NCBI GenBank assembly: GCA_021806765.1
Contig: JAJZQR010000078.1
Span: 1 to 19,580, forward strand
DNA length: 19,580 bases
Source: Chloroflexota bacterium
GTDB taxonomy: Bacteria; Chloroflexota; UBA6077
Direction: 5' to 3'
Shown piece by piece: positions 1-7,554 of this stretch. The translations under genes and the position numbers were made by a program. Position 1 is the first letter of the stretch, and each line of letters starts with the position of its first letter. The notes under the pieces are model-generated. The model saw nothing but the letters and a program-made list of their open reading frames with translations. It was not told where the DNA came from and did not search any database.

Positions 1-147
1 CACGGCAGCGGCGAGCAGAACGAAGGGGAGCGCTGCACGGTGCAGGGTCTCCAGGAGACTGGAGACATCCACCCTCGAGAGTGCGACGCCGACTAACAAG
101 ATGCTGATTGCAGCCTTTGCTGGGAGCGGTACCCGGATGGTCTGCAT
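1..147 (-). CDS. Flippase-like integral membrane protein (UPF0104 / LPG-synthase TM family), N-terminal part only
   Basis: The ATG lies at 147-145 and the frame stays open for 49 codons to the window edge, so only the N-terminus is seen. The visible protein has a short basic start, a hydrophobic segment (ISILLVGVAL), the short motif SRVDVSSLLETL, and a second hydrophobic segment (PFVLLAAAV). A first helix, then a 'xVDxxxLxxxL' amphipathic stretch, then a second helix is the typical opening of the UPF0104/AglD/lysylphosphatidylglycerol-synthase transmembrane family. Members are often found in glycan clusters and have been proposed to act in lipid flipping or lipid-linked sugar transfer. The ATG follows directly on the TAG stop of the upstream GT4 gene (TAGATG), which suggests translational coupling. 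The family call rests on only 49 residues, so it is tentative. Confidence 0.6.
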   Translation of the reverse strand, partial: MQTIRVPLPAKAAISILLVGVALSRVDVSSLLETLHRAALPFVLLAAAV

Positions 148-1308
148 CTAGTGAGCCCGACCCTTCCCAGCGATGTCTTCGGACAGCGCCAGGTATCGCT
201 CGGCCACCTTCGACCAGTCATGCCGGGCTGCCAGCAACCGGCTCTGCTCACCCATGTCGCGGCGGAGGGATGGGTCGGCGACGATCCGGTGGATCGCCCC
301 TGCCAGCGCCTCCGGGTCTGCCGGAGGAACCAGGATCCCGTTCACTCCCGGCTGAACCAGTTCGTTGTTGCCTCGGATGTCCGTTGCCAGGATGGGAAGG
401 CCGCACGCCATGGCTTCCAGCATCGCGTTGGGCATTCCCTCGTCCAAGGAAGGGAACACGAAGGCGTCGGCCCGCTGATAGTGGCTGGCTATTTCACCTC
501 TGGGCACCCATTCGGCGAAACGAACCACGCCCTGCAACCCCAGCTCGGCCACCAGGGATCGAAGGCGAGGCCCTTCGGGGCCGCTTCCGGCCAGCTCAAC
601 CTCCACGTGCCGGAGCGTCGCCGGGTCGAGCCTCGCGAGTCCTTGCAGCAGGTAGATGAGACCCTTCTGGCGAACCAGCCGGCCCACGAATAGGAGGCGA
701 ACCTTTCCCTCTCCCTCGGTACTTCGGAGCCCTGGCTGAAAGCTTTGCAGGTCCACGCCGTTGGGGATGATCTCGATCTCTCTCGACGTCAGGGTCCGGG
801 TGGCCAATTGATGCAGACCTCGGCTGTTGACCACCAGCTTGCCGGCATGCGACCAGATCGTCCTGGTGAGGGGGAGCGTCAATCGATGCGCCAGGGCCAG
901 TTCACCCCCCAGAAAACCGGGCACGTCCCCTCCCCGGAGAGAGAGCAGGTAGGGTGTTCGAGCCAGCAAATGAACCATCAGACCCACCAATCCCGTGGGC
1001 ATGCCGAAGTAGACGTGGAGAAGGTCGGGCTTGAAGCGGTTGACAAGATTCAGGGCGGGCAGCGCCGACCCGAGGATGAAGGCTCCCATCTCCGGCAGCG
1101 AGCAACGGTCCGCTCTGCTTCTCAACGTACGCGCCCGATGAATGGTGTATCCATCCCGGACCTCCCGGCGAGCGAGGCCCCGCCAGTGGGAGGTGAGCAC
1201 GGCGACCTCGACGCCTCGCTGGGCCAGGTGGTGAGCGATGTGGGCGGACGCTGTGGCCGCTCCACCGCCGATGGGAGGGAATTCGTAGTTCAGCAGGAGG
1301 ATGCGCAT
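148..1308 (-). CDS. GT4-family glycosyltransferase (GT-B fold)
   Basis: A 386-residue cytoplasmic glycosyltransferase that probably moves a sugar from a nucleotide donor onto a lipid-linked or glycan acceptor. The N-terminus (MRILLLNYEFPPIGGGAA) is the usual GT4 opening with a glycine-rich acceptor-side loop. The C-terminal donor domain starts near FVGRLVRQKGL and carries the E-x7-E signature (E290 and E298, within DEGMPNAMLEAMACG), followed by GNNELV and GVNGILVPP. The ATG at 1308 was chosen because the protein begins exactly at the conserved first beta strand. The frame stays open 65 codons further upstream, but that part overlaps the C-terminal coding of the asparagine-synthetase gene and reads as arginine/proline-rich shadow. 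The gene overlaps the asnB-like gene by 19 bases and abuts the next gene, as in a tight operon. Donor and acceptor cannot be read from the sequence. Confidence 0.92.
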   Translation of the reverse strand: MRILLLNYEFPPIGGGAATASAHIAHHLAQRGVEVAVLTSHWRGLARREVRDGYTIHRARTLRSRADRCSLPEMGAFILGSALPALNLVNRFKPDLLHVYFGMPTGLVGLMVHLLARTPYLLSLRGGDVPGFLGGELALAHRLTLPLTRTIWSHAGKLVVNSRGLHQLATRTLTSREIEIIPNGVDLQSFQPGLRSTEGEGKVRLLFVGRLVRQKGLIYLLQGLARLDPATLRHVEVELAGSGPEGPRLRSLVAELGLQGVVRFAEWVPRGEIASHYQRADAFVFPSLDEGMPNAMLEAMACGLPILATDIRGNNELVQPGVNGILVPPADPEALAGAIHRIVADPSLRRDMGEQSRLLAARHDWSKVAERYLALSEDIAGKGRAH

Positions 1309-3206
1309 GATGCCCCGAGATAGCGATCGTGCCAGAGCTGGAAGACGAGGAGGGTCCAGAGCTGCTTCCGATTGTCCTGCTGCCCGTCGAGGTGCCTCGC
1401 GAGGAGTCCGCCAACGTAGGAGGGCTCGAACAGCCCGCCCTGACGGATCCTGGACTCGGACAGCAGTTCCACGGCCAGCCCCTTCAATTCTCCCCGCAGC
1501 CATTTCGATATGGGCATGCCGAAACCGTGCTTCCCGCGGGCCAGGACCTCTTGGGGAAGCTTGTCCCGCAGCGCTTCCCGCAAGATGTACTTGCGCGTGA
1601 AGTTGCGAAGCTTCATATCTATCGGCAGGTCGCTCGCGTACTCGACGAAGAGCTGGTTCAGGAGAGGTACTCGCACTTCCAGGGAGTTGGCCATGCTCGC
1701 CCGATCCACCTTCACCAGGATGTCGCTCTCCATGTACAGCTTCATGTCCAGGTACAGCACCCGGTTCAGCTCGTTGCGAGCCCTGCAGGCCGCCAGGTGG
1801 CTCTCGACAGGCTCCAGCGGGTCCTTACCTCGTAGCTCCGACAGGGCATCCGGGCTGAGAAGATCCGCCAGCTGCTCGGGGGGGTATGCGCCCAGCCAGC
1901 GATGGTGACGCGTCGCCGGTGGGCGCTCGGCATCGCGGACGAACCGTTTCGCCCTGAAGTCGAAGGAGAGGTTGTCCATGGAGACCGGGAGCCGGTTCAC
2001 CACGGGCTCGATCAGGTGGTGGCGCAAACTCGAGGGAATCCGCAGATAGTACTGAGTCAACCGGTGGGCCTGTAGAGTCGAGTACCCGGCCAGCAGTTCG
2101 TCGCTGCCATCGCCGCCCAGGGCTACCTTGACGTGCTGCCGGGCGAAGCGACAGAGGGCGTAGGTCGGGATGATGGATGCATCGGCCATCGGTTCGTCGA
2201 GGATGTCCGGCAGGGCAGGCACCAACTCCCAGAGAGTGCGTGCGTCCAGCCGGAGGGCGTGGTGGTCGGTCCCCAGCCGCCTGGCGACCATCTCTGCATA
2301 AGGGCTTTCGTCGAAGGATGGGTCCTCGAAGCCCACGGAGAAGGTGTTGAGCTTCCCATGAACCAGCTCGCTGGCCATGAGGGCGACCGCGCTGGAATCT
2401 ATCCCTCCACTCAGGAAGACGCCGAGCGGCACGTCGCTCACCATCTCGAGACGCACGGACTCTCGAAGCCGGTCGAGCAGTTGCTGCTTGCTTTCAGCAA
2501 GACCCACAGGAGCGGCGCTCTCGCTGCGGGCCAGATCCACGTCCCAGTACTGTCGGAGCACCACGCCCTGGTCGTCGAAAACCAGGCTATGACCTGCCGA
2601 CAGCTTCTGTACGCCCCGAAGGATCGTCCTCGGCGGCGGAATGTGCTCCAGGGTCAGATACTGCTGGAGGGCGACGAGGTCCAGTTCCCGCGGCTGATCA
2701 GGCAGGGCCAGCAGTGCCTTCAACTCGGAGCCAAAGGCCAGGACACCGTCTCGGTAGCTATAGTAGAGGGGTTTGATTCCCACCCGATCCCGGGCGACGA
2801 GAAGACGGCGGCGCCCTTTGTCCCACAGGGCGAAGGCGAACATACCGTTTAGCTGCTGAAGAAATCCGTCGCCGTATTCTTCGTAGGCGTGGACGAGGAC
2901 CTCGGTATCCGTCTGGGTGTAGAAGGTGTGGCCGAGGCGGCAGAGCCTTGCCCTTAGCTCCGGGTAGTTGTAGATCTCGCCGTTGAGGACCGTCCATATG
3001 TTGCTCGCCTCGTTGTGGATCGGTTGATGGCCGCTGACGAGATCGATAATGGATAGACGCCGCATGGCCAGACCCAGTTCGGGCTCGACCAGGAAACCCT
3101 CGTCGTCGGGCCCCCTATGTCGCAGGGTGTTGCACATCCTGCGAAGCGACTCCGCTTCGATTGTACGGTTCGGTCGAAAGGTGGCGAGACCACAGATCCC
3201 ACACAT
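1290..3206 (-). CDS. asnB: Asparagine synthetase B-type glutamine-hydrolysing amidotransferase in a glycan cluster
   Basis: A 638-residue two-domain enzyme. The N-terminal class II glutamine amidotransferase domain begins MCGICG with the catalytic Cys2 directly after the start, followed by RHRGPDDEG (about 30-37), the RRLSIIDL segment (49-56) and NGEIYN (75-80). The C-terminal synthetase domain has the ATP-pyrophosphatase loop SGGIDSS (266-272) and a later GGDGSDELLAGY segment. All key residues are visible, so the enzyme should be active: glutamine hydrolysis supplies ammonia to an adenylated carboxylate. In family knowledge, AsnB paralogues inside polysaccharide or exosortase-type loci may amidate sugar acids rather than make free asparagine; which applies here is unknown. 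The start lies 15 bases after the GT2 stop, with a GGAG Shine-Dalgarno at about 3213-3216. The C-terminus ends in a short cysteine-containing tail (GASCASSC). Confidence 0.93.
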   Translation of the reverse strand: MCGICGLATFRPNRTIEAESLRRMCNTLRHRGPDDEGFLVEPELGLAMRRLSIIDLVSGHQPIHNEASNIWTVLNGEIYNYPELRARLCRLGHTFYTQTDTEVLVHAYEEYGDGFLQQLNGMFAFALWDKGRRRLLVARDRVGIKPLYYSYRDGVLAFGSELKALLALPDQPRELDLVALQQYLTLEHIPPPRTILRGVQKLSAGHSLVFDDQGVVLRQYWDVDLARSESAAPVGLAESKQQLLDRLRESVRLEMVSDVPLGVFLSGGIDSSAVALMASELVHGKLNTFSVGFEDPSFDESPYAEMVARRLGTDHHALRLDARTLWELVPALPDILDEPMADASIIPTYALCRFARQHVKVALGGDGSDELLAGYSTLQAHRLTQYYLRIPSSLRHHLIEPVVNRLPVSMDNLSFDFRAKRFVRDAERPPATRHHRWLGAYPPEQLADLLSPDALSELRGKDPLEPVESHLAACRARNELNRVLYLDMKLYMESDILVKVDRASMANSLEVRVPLLNQLFVEYASDLPIDMKLRNFTRKYILREALRDKLPQEVLARGKHGFGMPISKWLRGELKGLAVELLSESRIRQGGLFEPSYVGGLLARHLDGQQDNRKQLWTLLVFQLWHDRYLGASCASSC

Positions 3207-3221
3207 TCTGGCGCTCCGAAG

Positions 3222-4226
3222 CTATCGTCCGCCCAGCTTGAGGACGCGGCGAATCACGTAGGTTGGTTTGGATTGGGATTCGTGATAGGTGCGGACGGAG
3301 ATCTCGGCCAGGAAGCCCATCAGGACGAGCTGCGCGGCGATGATGAAGAGCATGGCCGTCAGCAGCAGCAGGGGCGACTCGATCATGGACATGTCCTGAA
3401 ACAGTTTCCGAAAGACCACGACTGCCCCCGAAAGCAGCCCCAGGCTGAAGGCGCCCATCCCGAGGCCGCCAAAGATGTAGATAGGCTTGGTCGAATAGCT
3501 GCCAAGGAACTTCACCGTCAGCAGGTCGAGCATCACTTTCAGGGTGCGGCCGAGGCCGTACTTGGCCTTGCCGTGAAGGCGGGGATGGTGCCGCACCGGA
3601 ACCTCCGTGATGGAAGCCCCTACCCAAGCGGCGTGGGCCGGAATGAACCGGTGCATCTCTCCGTACAGGTGGAAGTGCTGGACTACGTCACGCCGGTAGG
3701 CCTTCAGGGTGCAACCGTAATCGTGGAGATGGACCCCGGTAACGTAGGAGATGATGGCGTTGGCGATCCGGGAGGGCAGGCGCCGCGACAGGCTATCCTC
3801 GCGATGGACGCGCCACCCGCTGACCACGTCGTAGCCCTCGTCGAGCTTCGACAGCAGGGCAGGGATGTCGGCAGGATCGTTCTGGAGATCCGCGTCCATG
3901 AGCACGAAGATGTCTCCTGTGGCGGCGGCCATTCCGGCCGCCAGGGCAGCCGTTTGCCCGAAGTTGCGGCGGAACTGAATCACGGTGACTCTTGGGTCTC
4001 GAGATGCTATCTCGCTCAGCAGCCCAAAGCTACCGTCCCTGCTTCCATCATCGACGTAGATGACCTCGAACGCCGCGCCGTACTGCTCCATGGCCTCCAG
4101 GATCGACTGGTGCAGCGGCTGGAGGTTCTCCTCCTCGTCGTAGACCGGCACGATGACGGAGCAGGCTGCGGCCTTCCGCCCTGGTTCACTCCATCGAGAG
4201 TTGTCGTCCACAACCAGCTGCTGCAC
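3222..4226 (-). CDS. GT2 polyprenyl-phosphate glycosyltransferase (DPM1/GtrB/ArnC-like)
   Basis: A 334-residue membrane-anchored GT2 enzyme that likely transfers a sugar from a nucleotide donor (possibly GDP-mannose from the ManC encoded upstream) to polyprenyl phosphate on the inner face of the membrane. The GT-A domain opens with SVIVPVYDEEENL (23-35), has YVDDGSRDGS (57-66), RRNFGQTAAL (86-95) and the metal-binding DAD at 111-113 (MDADLQNDP), and then HGKAKYGLGR (218-227), a typical signature of the Dpm/GtrB group. Two transmembrane helices follow (about 248-272 and 284-308) with a short basic C-terminus. The GTG at 4226 was chosen because AAAGGAG (4239-4233) sits 6 bases upstream. A TTG at 4262, overlapping the preceding TGA, would add 12 residues and is the alternative. 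The substrate is inferred from context only. Confidence 0.92.
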   Translation of the reverse strand: MQQLVVDDNSRWSEPGRKAAACSVIVPVYDEEENLQPLHQSILEAMEQYGAAFEVIYVDDGSRDGSFGLLSEIASRDPRVTVIQFRRNFGQTAALAAGMAAATGDIFVLMDADLQNDPADIPALLSKLDEGYDVVSGWRVHREDSLSRRLPSRIANAIISYVTGVHLHDYGCTLKAYRRDVVQHFHLYGEMHRFIPAHAAWVGASITEVPVRHHPRLHGKAKYGLGRTLKVMLDLLTVKFLGSYSTKPIYIFGGLGMGAFSLGLLSGAVVVFRKLFQDMSMIESPLLLLTAMLFIIAAQLVLMGFLAEISVRTYHESQSKPTYVIRRVLKLGGR

Positions 4227-4232
4227 GATGGG

Positions 4233-4239
4233 CTCCTTT
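4233..4239 (-). promoter_or_regulatory. Shine-Dalgarno deciding the GT2 start
   Basis: The minus strand reads AAAGGAG here, followed by CCCATC and then GTG at 4226-4224. The strong match with 6-base spacing favours the GTG over the TTG at 4262. The site lies inside the interval just after the upstream gene's stop codon (4261-4259). Confidence 0.6.
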
Positions 4240-4258
4240 CCCGCCCTCGGGTATGGCG

Positions 4259-5863
4259 TCAATTCGAGTCTATCCGGTAGATCCGGACCCTCCCCAGGCT
4301 CTTCGTTTCCACGCTGGCCAGGAGGTGCCCTCGTCTGTTCAGAAAAGCCTCCAGTTCCTCGCTGGAGAGATGCAGGTACCTGAACGGCTCGGCAAGGCGT
4401 TGCCGGTCGCCCGTGATGAAATTGGCCATCTGCTTGTCGATGATAAGGAACTGTGGGTGCAGGGCTCGAAAGGCGTCTTCGAGCCGGCTGCCCGGGGCGT
4501 AACGCTGGTAGTAGAGCAGTTGCTCCCAGGACAGGTACTGCCTGTCGGTTAGCCCGAACCAGTAACTCTGCGGGCCCATAACAGAATCATCGGCAGGGAT
4601 CAACCGTTCCATAAGAGCGGTCGTCGACAGGTAGTCCGGCATGGGATCATCCCGGATCGACTCGAGACTGCGAACGAGAGATGTGAGGGCTATGCTCACC
4701 ATCAGTACGAGGGCCAGGTCTGAAGTTATCTTTGCCTTGAGGCTCTTGATGCGGTGAGCGCCCGTCCACCACTCGACAAGGCGATCAATGGAAACCGCTA
4801 TCAGCAGGCAACTGATCGGTGCGACCATCACCCCGTACAGGATTCCCTTGTATCGCACCACAGCCACGAAGGCTAGGAGAAGCAGGGCGAACAGGGCCAG
4901 CAGCCACCGGTCTGATTTGGTGCCCTTGGCCAGCATGACAACCAAGGCGACCGGGATGAGGAGGGCCAGGAGGTCACTGGACAGCCCGAGAAGCCTCCCC
5001 ATGTCGGTTGCTGACTGCAGCCACACTGCGGGGTCGGGAGTGGCGAAGGGAGGAGCACGGTCGCCGCCGAAGCCGATGTTGCCGAGAGCCAGATAGGTCT
5101 GAGGATAGGGCAGCAGGTGGATTGCCGTGAACCAGACGAGGCCGACGGCTGCCCCGAGGCAATAGGCCGAGAACCTCCTGGCCCGCAGAACCGATCTTCC
5201 ATGATCGAGCAGGTAGAGCCCTCCGATGGCGGCCAGGTAGACGATGCCGATGGGATGAATGTCGAGGGTCAATGCTGCGATCAGCCCCGAAAGGAGGCTC
5301 TTTCCGGGGAGGGAGGAGGACGAGTCGGAGAGTTGCAGGGCGATGGCCCCAAACCCGAAGGCTGCCACGATGACGTCGTGCCTGGCCATGTGGGAGGCCG
5401 ACAGAAAGGCGGGCGACACGGCCAGGAGCCCGGCCGCCACAAGCCCTACCCTCTGGCCATAGAGTCGATTGCCGAGGTGGTAGACAGTCCCGAGCAGAAC
5501 GAGGCCGAACAGCAATGAAACGAGTCTCAGGGATAGCAGTTCAGGACCGAGGAACCGAATTGCCTGAGCGTGAATCCAGGTACCGAGCCAGGGGAAGTAG
5601 GTCCAGTAGCCATCGAACCGGTCGAACACGCCCGAATCCATGGTGCCGAAGGGGCGGCCCGTGGCCAGGAAAGCCCAGGCTCGGTTGGCGTTCCATCCCT
5701 CGTCCACGAAGGGTGCAGGGGTGCGCATCAAGGAAAGCAAGTGCAGCAGCGCCGCTGCAATCATCAGAGCAGCGGGTGGCAGCCACCTGCCCGCTGCGTC
5801 ACCCACATGGACGCCGCCGGCGCCGACGACGCCAGACTGTCGCTGGGGCGAGTCGCCCTTCAC
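4259..5863 (-). CDS. GT39/PMT-like polytopic membrane glycosyltransferase (GT-C fold)
   Basis: A 534-residue membrane protein with many hydrophobic helices. After the first helix (about 30-47) comes an external loop with PFVDEGWN (D54-E55), the position of the catalytic acidic pair in ArnT and protein-O-mannosyltransferase relatives. SASHMARHDVIVAAFGFGAIAL, in the next large segment, also resembles the family's SR-x-x-RxD-type loop. Such enzymes use polyprenyl-phosphate-linked sugars and act on the outer face of the membrane; the DPM1-like GT2 encoded directly downstream would be a natural donor-maker. The last 120 residues are soluble (SEELEAFLNRRGHLLASVE). The GTG at 5863 is the first start codon after an in-frame TGA, but no clear Shine-Dalgarno precedes it. 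A second GTG about 19 codons in is possible. Sugar and acceptor are unknown. Confidence 0.85.
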   Translation of the reverse strand: MKGDSPQRQSGVVGAGGVHVGDAAGRWLPPAALMIAAALLHLLSLMRTPAPFVDEGWNANRAWAFLATGRPFGTMDSGVFDRFDGYWTYFPWLGTWIHAQAIRFLGPELLSLRLVSLLFGLVLLGTVYHLGNRLYGQRVGLVAAGLLAVSPAFLSASHMARHDVIVAAFGFGAIALQLSDSSSSLPGKSLLSGLIAALTLDIHPIGIVYLAAIGGLYLLDHGRSVLRARRFSAYCLGAAVGLVWFTAIHLLPYPQTYLALGNIGFGGDRAPPFATPDPAVWLQSATDMGRLLGLSSDLLALLIPVALVVMLAKGTKSDRWLLALFALLLLAFVAVVRYKGILYGVMVAPISCLLIAVSIDRLVEWWTGAHRIKSLKAKITSDLALVLMVSIALTSLVRSLESIRDDPMPDYLSTTALMERLIPADDSVMGPQSYWFGLTDRQYLSWEQLLYYQRYAPGSRLEDAFRALHPQFLIIDKQMANFITGDRQRLAEPFRYLHLSSEELEAFLNRRGHLLASVETKSLGRVRIYRIDSN

Positions 5864-6056
5864 GGGGGTGTTGGAGAGGCTTCCCTCCCAGCCGGTCCTG
5901 CCGGTCGGGCAGTCGCTGACCTTGATTTGGCGGTACCCCCTGTCGTCAGTTCAGCAGGCGCTAACCGAAGCCTTCCCTGGCTGTACGTTGGGATAATCGA
6001 TAGAGACGAGCCAGAATGTACTACTTTCAGCGAGAAGTCGCCATAGTACCATCGGG
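5864..6056. other. Non-coding gap inside the minus-strand glycan operon
   Basis: This 193-base gap is the largest inside the otherwise tightly packed minus-strand gene row. No convincing reading frame crosses it. It contains a nested hairpin at its upstream end (6018-6049, listed separately) and GC-rich inverted repeats nearer the GT39 start (for example CTGCC and GGCAG around 5900). It could hold an internal promoter or an attenuating structure for the downstream five genes, but no clear -35/-10 pair is seen. Confidence 0.4.
6018..6049 (-). other. Nested hairpin just downstream of the GT87-like gene
   Basis: Outer arms GTACTA (6018-6023) and TAGTAC (6044-6049) pair perfectly, and an inner stem GCGA (6030-6033) and TCGC (6038-6041) closes on a four-base loop. 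It begins 8 bases after the TGA of the upstream gene. No T-tract follows, so a classical intrinsic terminator is not supported; an mRNA-processing or stabilising role is possible. The stems are short and chance cannot be excluded. Confidence 0.3.
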
Positions 6057-7538
6057 TCAGAACGGGGGAATCGACGAGAGTCTCGCTGCGTCGCCGCCGC
6101 TCCTCATCCCCAGGCTTGCCACCAGCCATGCCAGCGCTCCGGCTGCCGCATCCGGCTCCAAGTAAGCCATGACCCGAAGGAAGGAGCGCGTTCCATCGCT
6201 GACGGCCGGATACAACCACCCCGCGGTCGATGCCAGCAGTTCCGCCAATCCCTCGGGCGGGATGATCAACAGTATGGCCACGAGGAGGGCGGCGTTGGTC
6301 TCCCTGATGGGCATTCGGTGGCGTACCAGCCACTCCATAACCATGGCTGCCGGCACCAGGGTCAGGATCAGGTAGTAGCTCCAGAAGATGGGGCTGACCA
6401 TAATGGCGATGCAGGTCATGAAAGCGATGGCCCAGGTGGTGCTGGGCAGTCTACGAGCGACCAGACAACCCATCAATAGTCCTGCGGCGGGCAAGGCAAA
6501 GGACACTACCCTGGCGGCCATCGCTGACTTGAACAACGGGGGGGCGGAGTCGCTCAGAGTTACCGTTGCACCCGTGCCGTCGAACAGCTTCCAGCCCACC
6601 GTCCACAGCGAACTGTTCCAGCTTTGGGCCCTGTAGCCCTCGTTAACGGCAGGGAGAGCCTGGGTGAGGTAGGCGCCGACGGTGTCGAAACCTGCCCACC
6701 CGAGGACCACGATCCATCCCACGGCGAACACGGATGCCGAAACCGCCAGCGCCCGCCACTCCCCTCGGATGAGAAACACCAGCAGGAGGGGCCAGATCGT
6801 GGGTTTTGTCAGGAGGACCATCGCAACCAGAGCGCCCGCGACGGCTGTACGATCGGATCGCTGCGCCCACCAGGCTCCTCCCAGGAACACCACTTGGAGC
6901 AGAGTCAACTGGCCGAGGGCCAGCTCGTAGGGGAGAGGATGCCATGCCAACAAACCTGCAGTGATGATCAGTACCTGCCAGATGGCCAGTCGAAAGCCTG
7001 AGGCTCGAACAATCGTGTAGACCGAGATTGCGAGACAAATGATCTCGAAGAGGAGCCACAGCACAGCTACCGTGGAGTAGTTCAGGATCGACAGTGGAGC
7101 GGATAACGCCGCGACGGTGGGCGGGTGGGCGCTGGGGGTATAGCCAGGGAGATGAAGGTCCCGAGAATCGCGGTATTCCGGAATGTAGCGCCTAATCAGA
7201 TCTGCAGGATGTACTGAGATGAGATAAGGGTTATCTCCAGCCAGGACGGCCTTGGCCAGGATGTACTCCTGGATCAGGTCCTTGCGGTAGACGAAGGGCT
7301 CCTCCAGGGACTTGATCGGGGTCGAGAGGGCAAGGATCCCGAGGCCCGCAATGAGGACCGCCAGGAGAAGTCGAGCGACCCTCGCCGGCAAGGCGGGCGA
7401 GGTTATCAGCTTGTTCAGCAGGTGCGGACGCGACGCGGTTTCGGGACGCGCGGTCGAGGGCAGAGCGAGCACAGTCAACTCCTGGCGGAGAATGGGGCTA
7501 GGACCGGCGTTGATGACGAAAGGCCGGACCTTGCGCAT
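6057..7538 (-). CDS. GT87-like (DUF2029) polytopic membrane glycosyltransferase
   Basis: A 493-residue membrane protein with a roughly 50-residue polar N-terminus and about ten or more hydrophobic helices. The first external loop carries YRKDLIQEYILAKAVLAGDNPY, matching the GT87 pattern of an acidic residue followed by a 'GxNPY'-type motif, then a PGYTPSAHPP segment. GQLTLLQVV and LLTKPTIWPLL correspond to the conserved Gly-Gln and Lys-Pro positions seen in the plus-strand GT87 proteins of this window, though overall it is a divergent cousin of them. The family uses polyprenyl-phosphate sugars (for example mannose or arabinose) on the outer side of the membrane. The ATG at 7538 is 16 bases after the manC stop but has a poor ribosome site. 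A GTG at 7472, preceded by AGGAG with 6-base spacing, is a serious alternative and would remove 22 residues. Confidence 0.85.
   Translation of the reverse strand: MRKVRPFVINAGPSPILRQELTVLALPSTARPETASRPHLLNKLITSPALPARVARLLLAVLIAGLGILALSTPIKSLEEPFVYRKDLIQEYILAKAVLAGDNPYLISVHPADLIRRYIPEYRDSRDLHLPGYTPSAHPPTVAALSAPLSILNYSTVAVLWLLFEIICLAISVYTIVRASGFRLAIWQVLIITAGLLAWHPLPYELALGQLTLLQVVFLGGAWWAQRSDRTAVAGALVAMVLLTKPTIWPLLLVFLIRGEWRALAVSASVFAVGWIVVLGWAGFDTVGAYLTQALPAVNEGYRAQSWNSSLWTVGWKLFDGTGATVTLSDSAPPLFKSAMAARVVSFALPAAGLLMGCLVARRLPSTTWAIAFMTCIAIMVSPIFWSYYLILTLVPAAMVMEWLVRHRMPIRETNAALLVAILLIIPPEGLAELLASTAGWLYPAVSDGTRSFLRVMAYLEPDAAAGALAWLVASLGMRSGGDAARLSSIPPF
7479..7483 (-). promoter_or_regulatory. Possible internal Shine-Dalgarno of the GT87-like gene
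   Basis: AGGAG on the minus strand stands 6 bases before a GTG at 7472-7470, in frame with the longer reading frame that starts at 7538. It is a better ribosome site than any seen before the ATG, so the true start may be here. Confidence 0.4.
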
Positions 7539-7554
7539 TGGTAGGAAGATGTCC

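Noticed and set aside
1309..1503. N-terminal extension of the GT4 protein
   Set aside because: The added 65 residues are Arg/Ala/Pro-rich, overlap the C-terminal coding of the AsnB-like gene, and precede the conserved first strand of the GT4 fold.
3117..4280. Long plus-strand reading frame of 387 codons opposite the GT2 gene
   Set aside because: It is antisense to a clear GT2 enzyme with intact motifs, has no recognisable domain, and its composition (many His, Gln, Asp, Glu) is typical of an antisense shadow in GC-rich DNA.
5864..6333. Minus-strand frame of 157 codons covering the operon gap
   Set aside because: Its first part is an out-of-frame shadow of the GT87-like gene, and its end is Arg/Gly/Pro-rich with no recognisable domain and no ribosome site.
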